NCBI GenBank assembly: GCA_023957385.1 | Contig: JAMLGZ010000002.1 | Coordinates: forward strand, 558,001 to 622,000 | Source: Brumimicrobium sp. | Lineage (GTDB): Bacteria > Bacteroidota > Bacteroidia > Flavobacteriales_D > Crocinitomicaceae | Length of the DNA: 64,000 bases | Reading direction: 5' to 3' | Part shown: positions 36,358 to 45,010 of the stretch, piece after piece | How the letters are laid out: the number at the start of each line of letters is the position of its first letter | Position numbering within the stretch: position 1 is the first letter of the stretch | Notes under the pieces: generated by a model | The model's input: the letters and a program-made list of their open reading frames with translations, nothing else | The model's database searches: none | Told to the model about the DNA's origin: nothing | Position numbers and translations under genes: made by a program

Positions 36358-37533
36358 ATGAATTTAAACTGGATAAAAGAAAAAGTACGTTTCGATCGAA
36401 ATGAGTTTTCAGGAGCTTTTGGGGATATTGGAACTGATTTGCCATTGATTTTGGCAATGATATTGAGTTCCCAAATAAATGGAGCCAGTGTTTTTATTGT
36501 CTATGGCTTGATGCAATTGTTTACTGGATTTACCTACGGTATTCCGATGGCGGTTCAGCCTTTAAAAGCCGTCGCAACGATTGTAATTGCTGGAAGCATT
36601 GGAGGAGATGTTATTTTTGTTGGAGGATTTATGATAGGAGTTATTATGCTCGTTCTAACAATCAGTGGGGCTATTAAATGGTTGGGCAAAATAATTCCAA
36701 TTTCAGTAATTCGAGGAGTGCAACTCGGATTGGGAATTACCTTAGCGAATATCGCTCTCAAAAAATATGTTTTACCAGATTCAGAATTTATACAGTATGC
36801 TTTGGTTTTTGTGGCATTAGTCGCAGGACTAATTTTTATAGGAAACAGGAAATATCCGCCAGCCTTTTTTATTTTAGGAATTGGGGTGATTTATTCTTTT
36901 GTGATGCATTTTGACTTGACTTTTTCTTTATTTAAAGAAGTATCTATACAATTACCTGATTTCCAAATTCCAAATTTTGAATTAGCAGCCAACGCGATTA
37001 TTCTACTTGCGCTACCTCAAATACCCCTGTCACTTGGGAACTCAATCTTTGCAAGTCACCAATTAATAAAAGACTTATTTCCTGAAAAGCAAGTAGGTAT
37101 TAATAAGATTACCTATACGTATTCTTTTATGAATATTTTTTCCCCACTATTAGGAGGTATTCCAGTTTGTCATGGTTCAGGTGGTTTGATGGGGCATTAC
37201 AATTTTGGAGGAAGAACAGGTGGTTCAGTCGTGATATATGGTCTATTCTTTATCATCCTAGGAATTTTCTTTGCGACAGGAATACAAAATTTCTTTTACT
37301 TGATTCCATTACAGATTTTAGGGGTTATTCTCTTTTTTGAATCAATTTCTTTGATATCGATTGTCTTTAAAGATAAATATTCTAAAAATGAAATATTTGT
37401 AGTCGTTTTTGTTGGTTTGGCTGCGTTTACACTCCCTTATGGTTTCTTAATTTCAATGATATTAGGAACGCTTATTTACTATTATTTTAAGAAGAAGAAA
37501 TCAGAGTCAAAAGAAGATGTGAAGTGTGTATGA
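36358..37533 (+). CDS. MOT1-type molybdate (sulfate) permease, 391 aa
   Basis: The segments FSGAFGDIGTDLPLILAM, GIPMAVQPLKAVATIVIAG and GVQLGLGITLANIAL are signatures of the MOT1/SulP-related putative molybdate transporter family, with 10-12 hydrophobic helices and a lysine-rich C-terminus. It imports molybdate across the inner membrane without an ABC system. Gene order next to molybdenum cofactor genes and nar supports molybdate over sulfate. A candidate Fnr-type site precedes it. Confidence 0.85.
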   Translation: MNLNWIKEKVRFDRNEFSGAFGDIGTDLPLILAMILSSQINGASVFIVYGLMQLFTGFTYGIPMAVQPLKAVATIVIAGSIGGDVIFVGGFMIGVIMLVLTISGAIKWLGKIIPISVIRGVQLGLGITLANIALKKYVLPDSEFIQYALVFVALVAGLIFIGNRKYPPAFFILGIGVIYSFVMHFDLTFSLFKEVSIQLPDFQIPNFELAANAIILLALPQIPLSLGNSIFASHQLIKDLFPEKQVGINKITYTYSFMNIFSPLLGGIPVCHGSGGLMGHYNFGGRTGGSVVIYGLFFIILGIFFATGIQNFFYLIPLQILGVILFFESISLISIVFKDKYSKNEIFVVVFVGLAAFTLPYGFLISMILGTLIYYYFKKKKSESKEDVKCV

Positions 37534-37587
37534 TATAAAACATGTTTTAAATAAAATAAAAAATAGAATTTTGTAAAAAGATAGCGT

Positions 37588-38028
37588 ATGAAAGATGTAG
37601 AAAAGAGTGAATTAGTTGAGCAGGCATTTGAATTTTGGTTTAATGGACAAGAACATATCCGTTCTCCTTTTCCAAGTTATATTCACAATGAATTGAAGCA
37701 ACGTGCAATTATTCGTTTTAATCAATGGTTAGATGGTCTGAAAGATGATTTGAAGGATGAGATTAACGATGAAATTGTAGCTGAAAAATTTGAAGAGATT
37801 CTATTTGAAGAGGCTCACAAGTTGGTTCTGACAGAAGATGAAAAAAATACCATTCTCTATCCTTTTTTACCTCGAGTTGGAGATCATCTGAATGATTATG
37901 AAGGGAAAAAAAGCGAAATTATTGATCGACATATATTAGCTGAAAAAGATGTTACCTATCTAAAAGTGAAATGTAAACGCATTGAGGATGATAATATCTG
38001 GGAAACATCTTTTGAGTTGCCAGTATAG
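37588..38028 (+). CDS. Conserved-looking hypothetical protein (146 aa)
   Basis: An acidic, soluble protein without signal peptide: residues 1-85 are helical (EQAFEFWFNGQEHIRSPFPS..., LVLTEDEKNTILYPFLPRVGDH) and the last 35 residues form beta strands (VTYLKVKCKRIED..WETSFELPV). I do not recognise a family. It starts 54 bases after the MOT1 gene in the same direction and may be part of its unit. A role in molybdenum or nitrate metabolism is only suggested by position. Confidence 0.55.
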   Translation: MKDVEKSELVEQAFEFWFNGQEHIRSPFPSYIHNELKQRAIIRFNQWLDGLKDDLKDEINDEIVAEKFEEILFEEAHKLVLTEDEKNTILYPFLPRVGDHLNDYEGKKSEIIDRHILAEKDVTYLKVKCKRIEDDNIWETSFELPV

Positions 38029-38038
38029 TCTTTACAAA

Positions 38039-38419
38039 TTAGTGTGATTTCACCAATTGGTCATTCTCATATTCATTTATTTGAAGAATGTTTCCTTTGG
38101 AATCATAGGAGATTTGTTCCCCATTTAGTAAGTTGTTCTTGTAAGTACTTTTAAGTATCACATGTTCCATGGTATCGTAAACAAACCAATCACCTTCTCT
38201 TTTGCCTCTGTGAAAAGATCCACTCAACTGTTTTTTTCCGTTTTTATGATACCAAGTCCATTGACCTTCACTCAGGTTATTTTCGGTTACTCCTGTGCGT
38301 ATAGGTTTTCCGTTATCATATTCTAATACTTGTTTTTCTCGAGTAGAAAAATGATATATGGCAATGGCTATAATGATAAGAGCCGTGATAACCTTATGGG
38401 TGCTGTTGTAACTATACAT
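38039..38419 (-). CDS. MORN-repeat protein (YwqK-like), 126 aa
   Basis: One N-terminal hydrophobic helix (about 8-24) is followed by repeats of the type EGQWTWYHKNGKKQLSGSF, REGDWFVYD and LNGEQISYDSKGNILQINEY, the MORN/YwqK pattern. Such proteins are common in Bacteroidota and mostly uncharacterised. It starts 2 bases after the end of the moaCB gene, so it is read with the cofactor genes, but no direct role in that pathway is known. Confidence 0.7.
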   Translation of the reverse strand: MYSYNSTHKVITALIIIAIAIYHFSTREKQVLEYDNGKPIRTGVTENNLSEGQWTWYHKNGKKQLSGSFHRGKREGDWFVYDTMEHVILKSTYKNNLLNGEQISYDSKGNILQINEYENDQLVKSH

Positions 38420-38421
38420 AT

Positions 38422-39336
38422 TTAATCGTGGCGACTTCCTCTAAAAACTTTAAAGATATGTAAAACAGCTGGAAAAATCGCATCCATAGATTCAGAAGCT
38501 CCTTTGGTGGAACCTGGTAAAGCAATGACGAGTGAATTATCTTTTACGCCTGCGATACTCCTAGAAAGCATAGATAAGGGTGTTCTTTCTTGCCCATAAT
38601 GTCGTATAGCCTCTTCAATTCCCGGGATTCTCCTGTCGAGAAGTGGAAGTAGTGCTTCCGGTGTTACGTCTCGTGGGGAAAGCCCTGTACCGCCTGTATA
38701 AATAATTAGATTAGTTGATAAATCACAGTATTTTTTTAGTTTTTCTTGAATATCACTTGCCTCATCTGGAATAACTATATAATCTGATATTTGAACTCCA
38801 TTTGCCATAAGTTTCTTTTGAATTACTTTTCCTGCTTTATCTTCTTTTAAACCTTTAGAGATGGTGTCAGAACATACGATTACAGCAGCATTTAGACCTA
38901 ATTCAGTATATTTATCTCTCCAATCTGATTTTCCTCCGGCTTTGGAAAGTAGTTTGATGGTTGATATTTCGATGTTCTTATCAATCGGCTTGAGCATGTC
39001 GTACATAGTTAGGGCTATGACACTTGCGCCATGCATTGCTTCGACTTCTACACCTGTTTTATATATGGTTCTAACTTCTATAGAAATGTATATCTCTAAT
39101 CCCTTGATGTCATATAAGACCGCTGTATATTCAATTGGTAAGGGATGACAATCTGGGATAGAATCACTGGTTTTTTTTACTGCAAACAACCCTGCGGTTT
39201 TTGCCATTTCAAAAACATCTCCTTTAGGAACAGTTTTGTTAACTATGGCGTCTATAGTTTCTTGCTTGGATACTCTTACAATTGCTTGTGCTATAGCTGT
39301 ACGCAGCGAATTGCTTTTATGTGTGATATCTACCAT
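38422..39336 (-). CDS. moaCB: MoaC-MoaB fusion, molybdenum cofactor biosynthesis (304 aa)
   Basis: Residues 1-145 are MoaC (MVDITHKSNSLRTAIAQA, KTAGLFAVKKTSDSIPDCHPLPI, VEVEAMHGASVIALTMYDM), which with MoaA makes cyclic pyranopterin monophosphate. Residues 150-304 are a MoaB/MogA adenylyltransferase domain (IIYTGGTGLSPRDVTPEAL, ALPGSTKGASESMDAI), which activates molybdopterin for metal insertion by MoeA. Such MoaCB fusions are known in several bacteria. It ends the minus-strand cofactor group. Confidence 0.93.
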   Translation of the reverse strand: MVDITHKSNSLRTAIAQAIVRVSKQETIDAIVNKTVPKGDVFEMAKTAGLFAVKKTSDSIPDCHPLPIEYTAVLYDIKGLEIYISIEVRTIYKTGVEVEAMHGASVIALTMYDMLKPIDKNIEISTIKLLSKAGGKSDWRDKYTELGLNAAVIVCSDTISKGLKEDKAGKVIQKKLMANGVQISDYIVIPDEASDIQEKLKKYCDLSTNLIIYTGGTGLSPRDVTPEALLPLLDRRIPGIEEAIRHYGQERTPLSMLSRSIAGVKDNSLVIALPGSTKGASESMDAIFPAVLHIFKVFRGSRHD

Positions 39337-39435
39337 GTCCTCTAAATTTTATTTAATCTATTCCTTTTTAATTGTCAGTCATCGTTTCTAAATTATCATT
39401 CCAAAATCGAGTGTTTTTCATTCCTTTTCGTCATT

Positions 39436-39479
39436 GTCAAATCGAGTGTTTTCTGAAAGAAAATGTATCGAGATTTGAC
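39436..39479. repeat. Hairpin between moaE and moaCB
   Basis: GTCAAATC ... GATTTGAC with an inner TTTTC/GAAAA pair forms a stem over 44 bases. It contains TATCGAGA, similar to the arm of the hairpin at 31225-31273. A half copy of the left arm lies at about 39403-39417. Confidence 0.5.
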
Positions 39480-39484
39480 TATGA

Positions 39485-39925
39485 TTAAGTATTTACTTTC
39501 CATTGATGTGTTTGATCCTCAAAGATTTCCCTTCCAAATACAGGAGCTCTTTCTTTTATCTCCTCTACCACATATTCTAGCGCTTTTTGTGCCATTCTTC
39601 GGTGTTTAGATGAAACAAAAACAAATAAGCAGATTTCACCTGCTTTTACAATTCCTAAACTGTGATAGATGTGCATACACACTAAATCAAAACGGTCAAA
39701 AGCAGCCTCCCTAATTTCGTGAAATACTTTGTTTCCCATTTCTTCAAATGCAGTGTAGTCAATGGATTGAACGATTTTCCCATCAATGTCATCTGCTCTT
39801 ACCTGACCCAAAAATAGTTGATGTGCCCCAATATTTGTCTTATTTTGGTGTTTTGCGATAGCCTCACCAATAAAGCTTGCCTCGATAGCTCCTGATTTAA
39901 AACAGTTTTTTAATGTCTTTTCCAT
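39485..39925 (-). CDS. moaE: Molybdopterin synthase catalytic subunit MoaE
   Basis: The 146-residue protein has the MoaE patterns GAHQLFLGQVRADD, SIDYTAFEEMG, SSKHRRMAQKALEYVVEEIK and KERAPVFGREIF, the last holding the active-site Lys. With MoaD it transfers two sulfurs to cyclic pyranopterin monophosphate to form molybdopterin. Its start overlaps the end of the moeB gene by 16 bases, indicating translational coupling. Confidence 0.93.
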   Translation of the reverse strand: MEKTLKNCFKSGAIEASFIGEAIAKHQNKTNIGAHQLFLGQVRADDIDGKIVQSIDYTAFEEMGNKVFHEIREAAFDRFDLVCMHIYHSLGIVKAGEICLFVFVSSKHRRMAQKALEYVVEEIKERAPVFGREIFEDQTHQWKVNT

Positions 39926-41001
39926 AGTTCCAAAAATTCGTTAGTTATCCCATTTTGTAGATTAAATAATTGCTCTCTATTTAATTTCTTTTCTAGTATA
40001 GAAATAGCTCTCTCACTGCGAATACCTGACTTACATACGCAAACAATGTTCTTATTGGAAGGAATTTGATCTAATTTATCCTCTAATTCAAGAAGTGGGA
40101 TTTCAACAACTTTTTCGAGTGATAATTTAGGCTGTTCATCGTGGTTTCGTACATCTAGAAATATAAAATCTTTTATGTTTTCTAATTCATTCCAGCTGAT
40201 TTGCTGACAGGAAAAGTTACTACATGCTATTGATTCACTGCGTAATCCTGATTTTTCCAATAGCTCCTTATAAGGAATATTTTTTCGTTGAATAGTAATG
40301 CGTTGGGACTGATTGTTTAAAATGTTTATAAGTAATATTTGACCATTTAGTAAGCTGCCTATACCCGTAATCATTTTTATGGTTTCCATGGCTTGGTATA
40401 TCCCGATAATGCCAGGAAGGATGCCTAATACACCATCTTCATTGCAATTTAGTATATTTTTATTTTCTTCTTTTTCAGGAAAAAGACAACGATATGTTGG
40501 ACCATTCTGATAATTAAAGACACTTACCTGACCTTCATAGCGGTAAATTGCGCCATACACAAAAGGCTTATCAAGAAGAATGCAAGCATCATTTATTAAA
40601 TAACGAGCTGTAAAATTATCCGTACAATCTACTATGACATCATAATCTGTAATGATATCTAAAATATTATCATGAGATAAAAAGCTAGGGTATGCTTTGA
40701 TTGTGCAGTGAGGATTTATAAGTTGTAGTTTTTCTTTAGCTACTTCTACTTTTTTCTTTCCAACCGAATGGATATCGTAGAGCGTTTGTCTATGTAAATT
40801 ATGCAGTTCTATACTATCTCCATCTGCAATACCGATATGTCCTATCCCCGCCCCAACTAAATATTGTAAAGCAGAACTTGCCAATCCACCTGCACCCACA
40901 ACAAGGACTCTTGATGATTTAAGTTTCACTTGAGATTCTGCACCAAATTGATGGAGTGCTAATTGTCGTTTATAATATGTCTTTTCTTCTTTTGTAAACA
41001 T
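39910..41001 (-). CDS. moeB: MoeB/ThiF-type adenylyltransferase with rhodanese domain (363 aa)
   Basis: Residues 1-245 are the E1-like domain: VLVVGAGGLASSALQYLVGAG (nucleotide binding), the Arg in NLHRQTLYD, and DCTDNFTARYLINDAC. Residues about 265-363 are a rhodanese domain with the persulfide Cys in CVCKSGIRS. It adenylates the C-terminal Gly of MoaD and supplies sulfur. The zinc-binding CxxC pairs of classical MoeB are only partly present (one CLFP-type Cys). It begins 3 bases after moaD ends. Confidence 0.9.
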   Translation of the reverse strand: MFTKEEKTYYKRQLALHQFGAESQVKLKSSRVLVVGAGGLASSALQYLVGAGIGHIGIADGDSIELHNLHRQTLYDIHSVGKKKVEVAKEKLQLINPHCTIKAYPSFLSHDNILDIITDYDVIVDCTDNFTARYLINDACILLDKPFVYGAIYRYEGQVSVFNYQNGPTYRCLFPEKEENKNILNCNEDGVLGILPGIIGIYQAMETIKMITGIGSLLNGQILLINILNNQSQRITIQRKNIPYKELLEKSGLRSESIACSNFSCQQISWNELENIKDFIFLDVRNHDEQPKLSLEKVVEIPLLELEDKLDQIPSNKNIVCVCKSGIRSERAISILEKKLNREQLFNLQNGITNEFLELWKRH

Positions 41002-41004
41002 AGT

Positions 41005-41244
41005 TTATCCACCTGAGAAAGGAGGTAATAAAGAGATTGAACTAAAGTTTCTTGAATCAAATCTTTCCACAATTTCAGTATCAATAGCTACCTGGAATGG
41101 GAGATGTGCCAATTGACTGTAAAGTGATACAAATAAAGTTCTTGCATCAGTTTGTTCACTTATTTCCAATTCGAGTGTTTCGGAGTCTTTCCCAATAGCT
41201 TCTGCTATCATTCCATAATAATTAACAAGGCACATTTTCTTCAT
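41005..41244 (-). CDS. moaD: MoaD, sulfur carrier of molybdopterin synthase (79 aa)
   Basis: The ubiquitin-like small protein ends in LLPPFSGG; the terminal Gly-Gly is adenylated by MoeB and thiocarboxylated. The start YYGMIAEAIGKDSETLEL fits the family. Its first 23 bases overlap the end of mobA, an unusually long overlap inside this operon. Confidence 0.9.
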   Translation of the reverse strand: MKKMCLVNYYGMIAEAIGKDSETLELEISEQTDARTLFVSLYSQLAHLPFQVAIDTEIVERFDSRNFSSISLLPPFSGG

Positions 41245-41815
41245 AATATTGTAGGCTTTTTTTGTCGTTAATATTAGCGAATACTAATTCTATGTCGTCT
41301 ATTCCATAATTGTCTTCTGAAAAATTTAAAATAGATGTTTGTGGATAATTAATGAGATTCTGTGCTTTTAATTCATTCTTATCTAAAAGTGATTTAATAA
41401 AATGGATAGCACTTTTTTTATAACACCCGATAAGAGGATAATAAATTCCATCTAATTTTGGGAATGTGATCTCATGATTCTTATTTGTTTGAATTAAAAC
41501 ATCTATAAGTTCAGGTGTTATAAATGGGGAGTCACAGGGAATAATAATATTCTCTTCGTTATTTGACATCTTTAGCGCAGAATAAATCCCTCCTAATGGT
41601 CCTTTTTCAGGAATCACATCAACACAAATAGGGTATGGGTAATGGGAAAATTTAAAAGGAGAATTTGTGTTTATAATAATATCACAAATACCATACTGCA
41701 AGAAAGTTTCGATAATAAAATCAATAAAGTATTTATTAGAAAGTTGTACAAAACATTTATCTTCTCCCATTCTGGAGCTTTTTCCGCCTGCTAATATGAT
41801 TCCAGTAACGTTCAT
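41222..41815 (-). CDS. mobA: Molybdenum cofactor guanylyltransferase MobA (197 aa)
   Basis: The GTP-binding start GIILAGGKSSRMGEDK and later GPLGGIYSAL and IIPCDSPF are MobA signatures. It links GMP to Mo-molybdopterin and then forms bis-MGD, which NarG needs. It overlaps the regulator gene upstream by 4 bases (ATGA) and moaD by 23 bases. Confidence 0.93.
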   Translation of the reverse strand: MNVTGIILAGGKSSRMGEDKCFVQLSNKYFIDFIIETFLQYGICDIIINTNSPFKFSHYPYPICVDVIPEKGPLGGIYSALKMSNNEENIIIPCDSPFITPELIDVLIQTNKNHEITFPKLDGIYYPLIGCYKKSAIHFIKSLLDKNELKAQNLINYPQTSILNFSEDNYGIDDIELVFANINDKKSLQYYEENVPC

Positions 41816-42156
41816 TTTACATATGCTAACTTAGACAGTTCATTGTCTAAGAAATTTTTGTTAGACTCAATTATAGAATCGTAAATATGAACGAGATGTT
41901 TACCTGTTTTACTTAAACAAGAACCACCACCATTTACGCCCCCCGCTTCTCCAATTACCAAGGGTTTTGTAAAATTGGAATTCATAGAATTTACTAATCC
42001 CCATGCTTTTTTATAGGACATTTTCATTTCTTTAGCAGCTTTGGAAATAGATCCAAATTTTTCAATATTTCTTAATAAATCAATTCTTCCTTGACCTAGG
42101 AATGATTCATTATTTGATTTGATCCATATTTTACATTCTATCTGAAAATTCGACAT
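41812..42156 (-). CDS. ModE N-terminal-type winged-helix regulator (114 aa)
   Basis: The protein has only the LysR-like winged helix of ModE: GQGRIDLLRNIEKFGSISKAAKEMKMSYKKAWGLVNSMNSNF followed by GGVNGGGSCLSKTGK. The molybdate-binding TOBE domains of full ModE are absent. It is the first gene of the mobA-moaD-moeB-moaE-moaCB unit and has a perfect Fnr-type palindrome upstream. It may sense molybdate through a partner or act as a local repressor; family is clear, ligand is not. Confidence 0.82.
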   Translation of the reverse strand: MSNFQIECKIWIKSNNESFLGQGRIDLLRNIEKFGSISKAAKEMKMSYKKAWGLVNSMNSNFTKPLVIGEAGGVNGGGSCLSKTGKHLVHIYDSIIESNKNFLDNELSKLAYVK

Positions 42157-42212
42157 ACGTTATATTCTCTAATATACTACACAAATTTCGTTTTATCCAA
42201 TTTAAATAAATA

Positions 42213-42224
42213 TGATATAAATCA
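42213..42224 (-). promoter_or_regulatory. Fnr-type site upstream of the modE-like/moa operon
   Basis: TGAT-ATAA-ATCA is perfect and centred 62.5 bases before the ATG at 42156. Confidence 0.75.
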
Positions 42225-42262
42225 TAATGCCGAATGAATTTTGATTCAGTTAATAGTTTTAA

Positions 42263-43441
42263 TTATTGAAGAGAAATGATCTCTACTTTTTCGCCTTTTT
42301 CAATTTTTTCTACTCCTTCTGGAAGTATAATTAAACAGTCGGCATGAACGAATGAAGAAAGCATGGCTGAGCTTTGGTCTTTCAAAATACTTACTTCAGT
42401 TTTACTTTTCTTACCTTTTAAGAAATAGGTTAAATTCTTTGATTTTACATAATTGTCATCTATAACTCTATGAGAATGGGATAGTTTAAGCTTGTCATCA
42501 CCTAAATATTTGCCGAGTGCCTCCAAAACATAAATATAAAATGAAGTTAAAACAGCTGCTGGATTCCCAGGAAGTGCAAAAATAATTTTATTATCTTTCA
42601 TTCCAAAGTAGAGTGGTTTGCCGGGTTTTTGTTTTACTTTATAAAATAATTCTTGAACTCCACACTCAACGAGAACATCATGAACGAAATCGTAATCCCC
42701 TACAGAAATCCCCCCTGTGAAAATGATAAAGTCATATTTCTCAATAGCCTCTTTAGCAATGGTATTTGTGCTTTCTGGGTCGTCTTTCACTATTTTTACA
42801 TCAGCTTTAAATCCCTGACTTTGAAGAGCGGCTTTAAGTGTGTAAGTATTTGACTCGTAAATTTTTCCAGGAGTTAATTTTTCTCCTTGCGGTAGGAGTT
42901 CGCTTCCTGTGGCAATAATTATAATCGTAGGTTTTTTATAAACGGATACTGTGGAAATTCCTAGCATAGCTAAGTATCCAATTGAGCCGGGTGTTAGTTT
43001 AGTGCCTTTAGATAAAATAAGCTCCCCTGTCTTAGTTTGCTCTCCAATAGGTCGTATATTCTCTTCTGCTTTTACTACTTTATTTATAGCAATTGTTTTA
43101 ACATCAACAAGTTCTACATCTTCCTGTTTGATTACAGCTATTGTGTTGGAGGGTAACATTGCACCCGTAAATATTCGCACTGCATCTCGTTCTCCTATTT
43201 GAATATCTTCTGCATTATCACCAGCAGCAACTTCTCCTGCTATTGAGTAAATTAAAGATTCTGAAATATGAGAAATTGCATAGCCATCCATAGCTGATTG
43301 TGCAAAAGGAGGGAAATAGATAGGTGAATATATGTCTTTACTCAAGATGTGATTTAAAGCATATTCTATATCTATATGAATTTCTTTTCCTTTTGAGACA
43401 TTTTTATCAATAATATCTATGGCTTGAATGTGAGATGTCAT
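42263..43441 (-). CDS. moeA: Molybdopterin molybdotransferase MoeA (392 aa)
   Basis: The blocks FPPFAQSAMDGYAI, RIFTGAMLP, IRPIGEQTKTGELIL, IIFTGGISVGDYDFV, KQKPGKPLYFG and ALPGNPAAVLTSFYIYVLE cover the MoeA domains; it inserts molybdate into adenylated molybdopterin. The ATG at 43441 (MTSHIQAIDIIDK) is chosen over 43474 because the latter would begin very close to an Fnr-type palindrome at 43484. It is transcribed away from the crp/fnr gene at 43568. Confidence 0.93.
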   Translation of the reverse strand: MTSHIQAIDIIDKNVSKGKEIHIDIEYALNHILSKDIYSPIYFPPFAQSAMDGYAISHISESLIYSIAGEVAAGDNAEDIQIGERDAVRIFTGAMLPSNTIAVIKQEDVELVDVKTIAINKVVKAEENIRPIGEQTKTGELILSKGTKLTPGSIGYLAMLGISTVSVYKKPTIIIIATGSELLPQGEKLTPGKIYESNTYTLKAALQSQGFKADVKIVKDDPESTNTIAKEAIEKYDFIIFTGGISVGDYDFVHDVLVECGVQELFYKVKQKPGKPLYFGMKDNKIIFALPGNPAAVLTSFYIYVLEALGKYLGDDKLKLSHSHRVIDDNYVKSKNLTYFLKGKKSKTEVSILKDQSSAMLSSFVHADCLIILPEGVEKIEKGEKVEIISLQ

Positions 43442-43483
43442 ATTTTTTATTGTAAAAATAGAAATGTTTAACATGTATTAATA

Positions 43484-43495
43484 TGACATAAATCA
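43484..43495. promoter_or_regulatory. Fnr-type site between moeA and a crp/fnr gene
   Basis: TGAC-ATAA-ATCA (one mismatch) is centred 48.5 bases before moeA and 78.5 bases before the divergent regulator gene, so it could serve either or both. Confidence 0.6.
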
Positions 43496-43567
43496 TATAA
43501 ATATATGTTTGATTTTTTGTTTTTTATACTACATTTACCATGAATTTGTGACTAAAAAATAAATCTT

Positions 43568-44272
43568 ATGAAAAAGTTGCCACCACAAATGAAATGTAGT
43601 GAATGTACTCATTCTAATGGATTGTTTTGTTGCCTTTCGGATACTGAAAAAGACGTGCTAAGTGAAGGTAAAGGATTTGGTTATTATAAAAAAGGTCAAG
43701 TTATTTTTAATGAAGGTAACTTTGCACATGGGGTCTTTTGTGTTTCTAAGGGTAAGATTAAATTATCTAAATTAGGAAAGGAAGGGAAAGAGCAAATCAC
43801 CCGATTGGCTAATGCAGGAGAAATTATTGGATATCGTGCCTTTTTAAATGGAGAAGTTTATAAAGCAACTGCAACAGCACTTGAAGATTCCTATATCTGC
43901 ATGATTTCAAAAGATAAATTTATGAATACTTTAGGAACAAATGGTGACTTATCTTTAAAGCTTTTACGTCTTATTTCGAAAGATTTAAAGACAGCTGAAG
44001 AGCATATTGTGGATATTGCACAAAATACTGTAAAAGAAAGAGTAGCAAGGTCTTTAATGGAAATGATTGAAACTTTTGGTTTTACCAACGATAAGAAAAC
44101 GATTGATGTAACAATGACGCGATCTGAAATTGCAGATATGTCAGGTACAACAACCGAGTCTGCCATTCGCTCTTTACTTCAATTGAAAAAGGAAAAAGTG
44201 ATTGATTTAATTGGAAAAAATATTAAGATTTTAAATCTAATGCAATTGGAAAAAATGGCTAATGTAGTGTGA
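43568..44272 (+). CDS. Crp/Fnr-family regulator with N-terminal cysteines (234 aa)
   Basis: Residues about 25-140 form the cyclic-nucleotide-binding-type beta-barrel and 150-225 the winged helix (MTRSEIADMSGTTTESAIRSL). The recognition helix has Glu and Arg spaced as in Fnr (E..x..R), which fits TGAT half-sites. Cys10, Cys13, Cys21 and Cys22 near the N-terminus could hold an oxygen-sensitive Fe-S cluster, although the spacing is not that of E. coli Fnr. It is the best candidate for the anaerobic activator of the surrounding sites. Confidence 0.85.
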   Translation: MKKLPPQMKCSECTHSNGLFCCLSDTEKDVLSEGKGFGYYKKGQVIFNEGNFAHGVFCVSKGKIKLSKLGKEGKEQITRLANAGEIIGYRAFLNGEVYKATATALEDSYICMISKDKFMNTLGTNGDLSLKLLRLISKDLKTAEEHIVDIAQNTVKERVARSLMEMIETFGFTNDKKTIDVTMTRSEIADMSGTTTESAIRSLLQLKKEKVIDLIGKNIKILNLMQLEKMANVV

Positions 44273-44284
44273 TTTGCTTAAAAC

Positions 44285-44932
44285 TTATTGTTGGGCGTAT
44301 TCATTCAATCTTTTCAGATCTATGATATGAATGTTCTTTGCGTCTAGTTGAATAATTCCTTCATTCTTAAATTCAGTTAAAGCCCTTACTACAGTTTCAT
44401 AACGAGTTCCAACTAAACTAGCCATATCTTTTCGTGATAAAGTCAGACTAATTTTCGTCTTGTCTGTTTTATCAAACCCAAAGGCCTCTAAATTTTTTAG
44501 AACACCTGCTGCAACTTGACTCTTCATAGGGAGAGTGGTAGCTAAATTTTCGGATACTCGTAATTCTTCTGCAAAAAACATGACCATATAATAAGCAAAT
44601 TCAGGATTGCTTTTTACTAAAGTTTCAAAAATATTCATAGGGATTAAAAGTACGCTACAATCAGTGAGGCAGTGTGCTGTAATCGTGTATTCCCAGTTTC
44701 CTCCAAAACCTCTATGACCAATGAAATCATCTTTGGTTGCCAATCGGATGATGCGTTGACCCCCAGCTCCTGATTGTCGGGTTACTTTCACTTTCCCTTC
44801 TAGAATGAGGTAAATACCTTTCGTCTCTTCGCCTGATTGGAAGATGATTTCTTTACGTTTCAAATCAATGATTTTGCTATGAAAATTCACAAAATCTAAC
44901 CATTCCTTTGTGCAATATTTGTCTAAGATCAT
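44285..44932 (-). CDS. Second Crp/Fnr-family regulator, no N-terminal Cys cluster (215 aa)
   Basis: The barrel (about 15-125) and winged helix (SRKDMASLVGTRYETVVRALTEF) are present, with Glu and Arg in the recognition helix in the same spacing as in the neighbour. The N-terminal Cys group is missing, so it may sense NO by haem or another signal, as Dnr/Nnr types do. It converges with the first regulator (12-base gap) and has its own perfect Fnr-type palindrome upstream, which points to regulation by the first one or by itself. Confidence 0.85.
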   Translation of the reverse strand: MILDKYCTKEWLDFVNFHSKIIDLKRKEIIFQSGEETKGIYLILEGKVKVTRQSGAGGQRIIRLATKDDFIGHRGFGGNWEYTITAHCLTDCSVLLIPMNIFETLVKSNPEFAYYMVMFFAEELRVSENLATTLPMKSQVAAGVLKNLEAFGFDKTDKTKISLTLSRKDMASLVGTRYETVVRALTEFKNEGIIQLDAKNIHIIDLKRLNEYAQQ

Positions 44933-44996
44933 ATTGTCTTGATTTTATCAAGCGCAATATACTAACAAAGATAGATTATAGACAAGAGAATGTTTA

Positions 44997-45008
44997 TGAT
45001 TAATATCA
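44997..45008 (-). promoter_or_regulatory. Fnr-type site upstream of the second crp/fnr gene
   Basis: TGAT-TAAT-ATCA is perfect, centred 70.5 bases before the ATG at 44932, and ends 2 bases before the moaA stop at 45011. Confidence 0.65.
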
Positions 45009-45010
45009 TG

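Noticed and set aside
38039..38419. YwqK-type antitoxin of a toxin-antitoxin pair
   Set aside because: The MORN-repeat resemblance is real, but no toxin gene lies next to it; neighbours are molybdenum cofactor genes.
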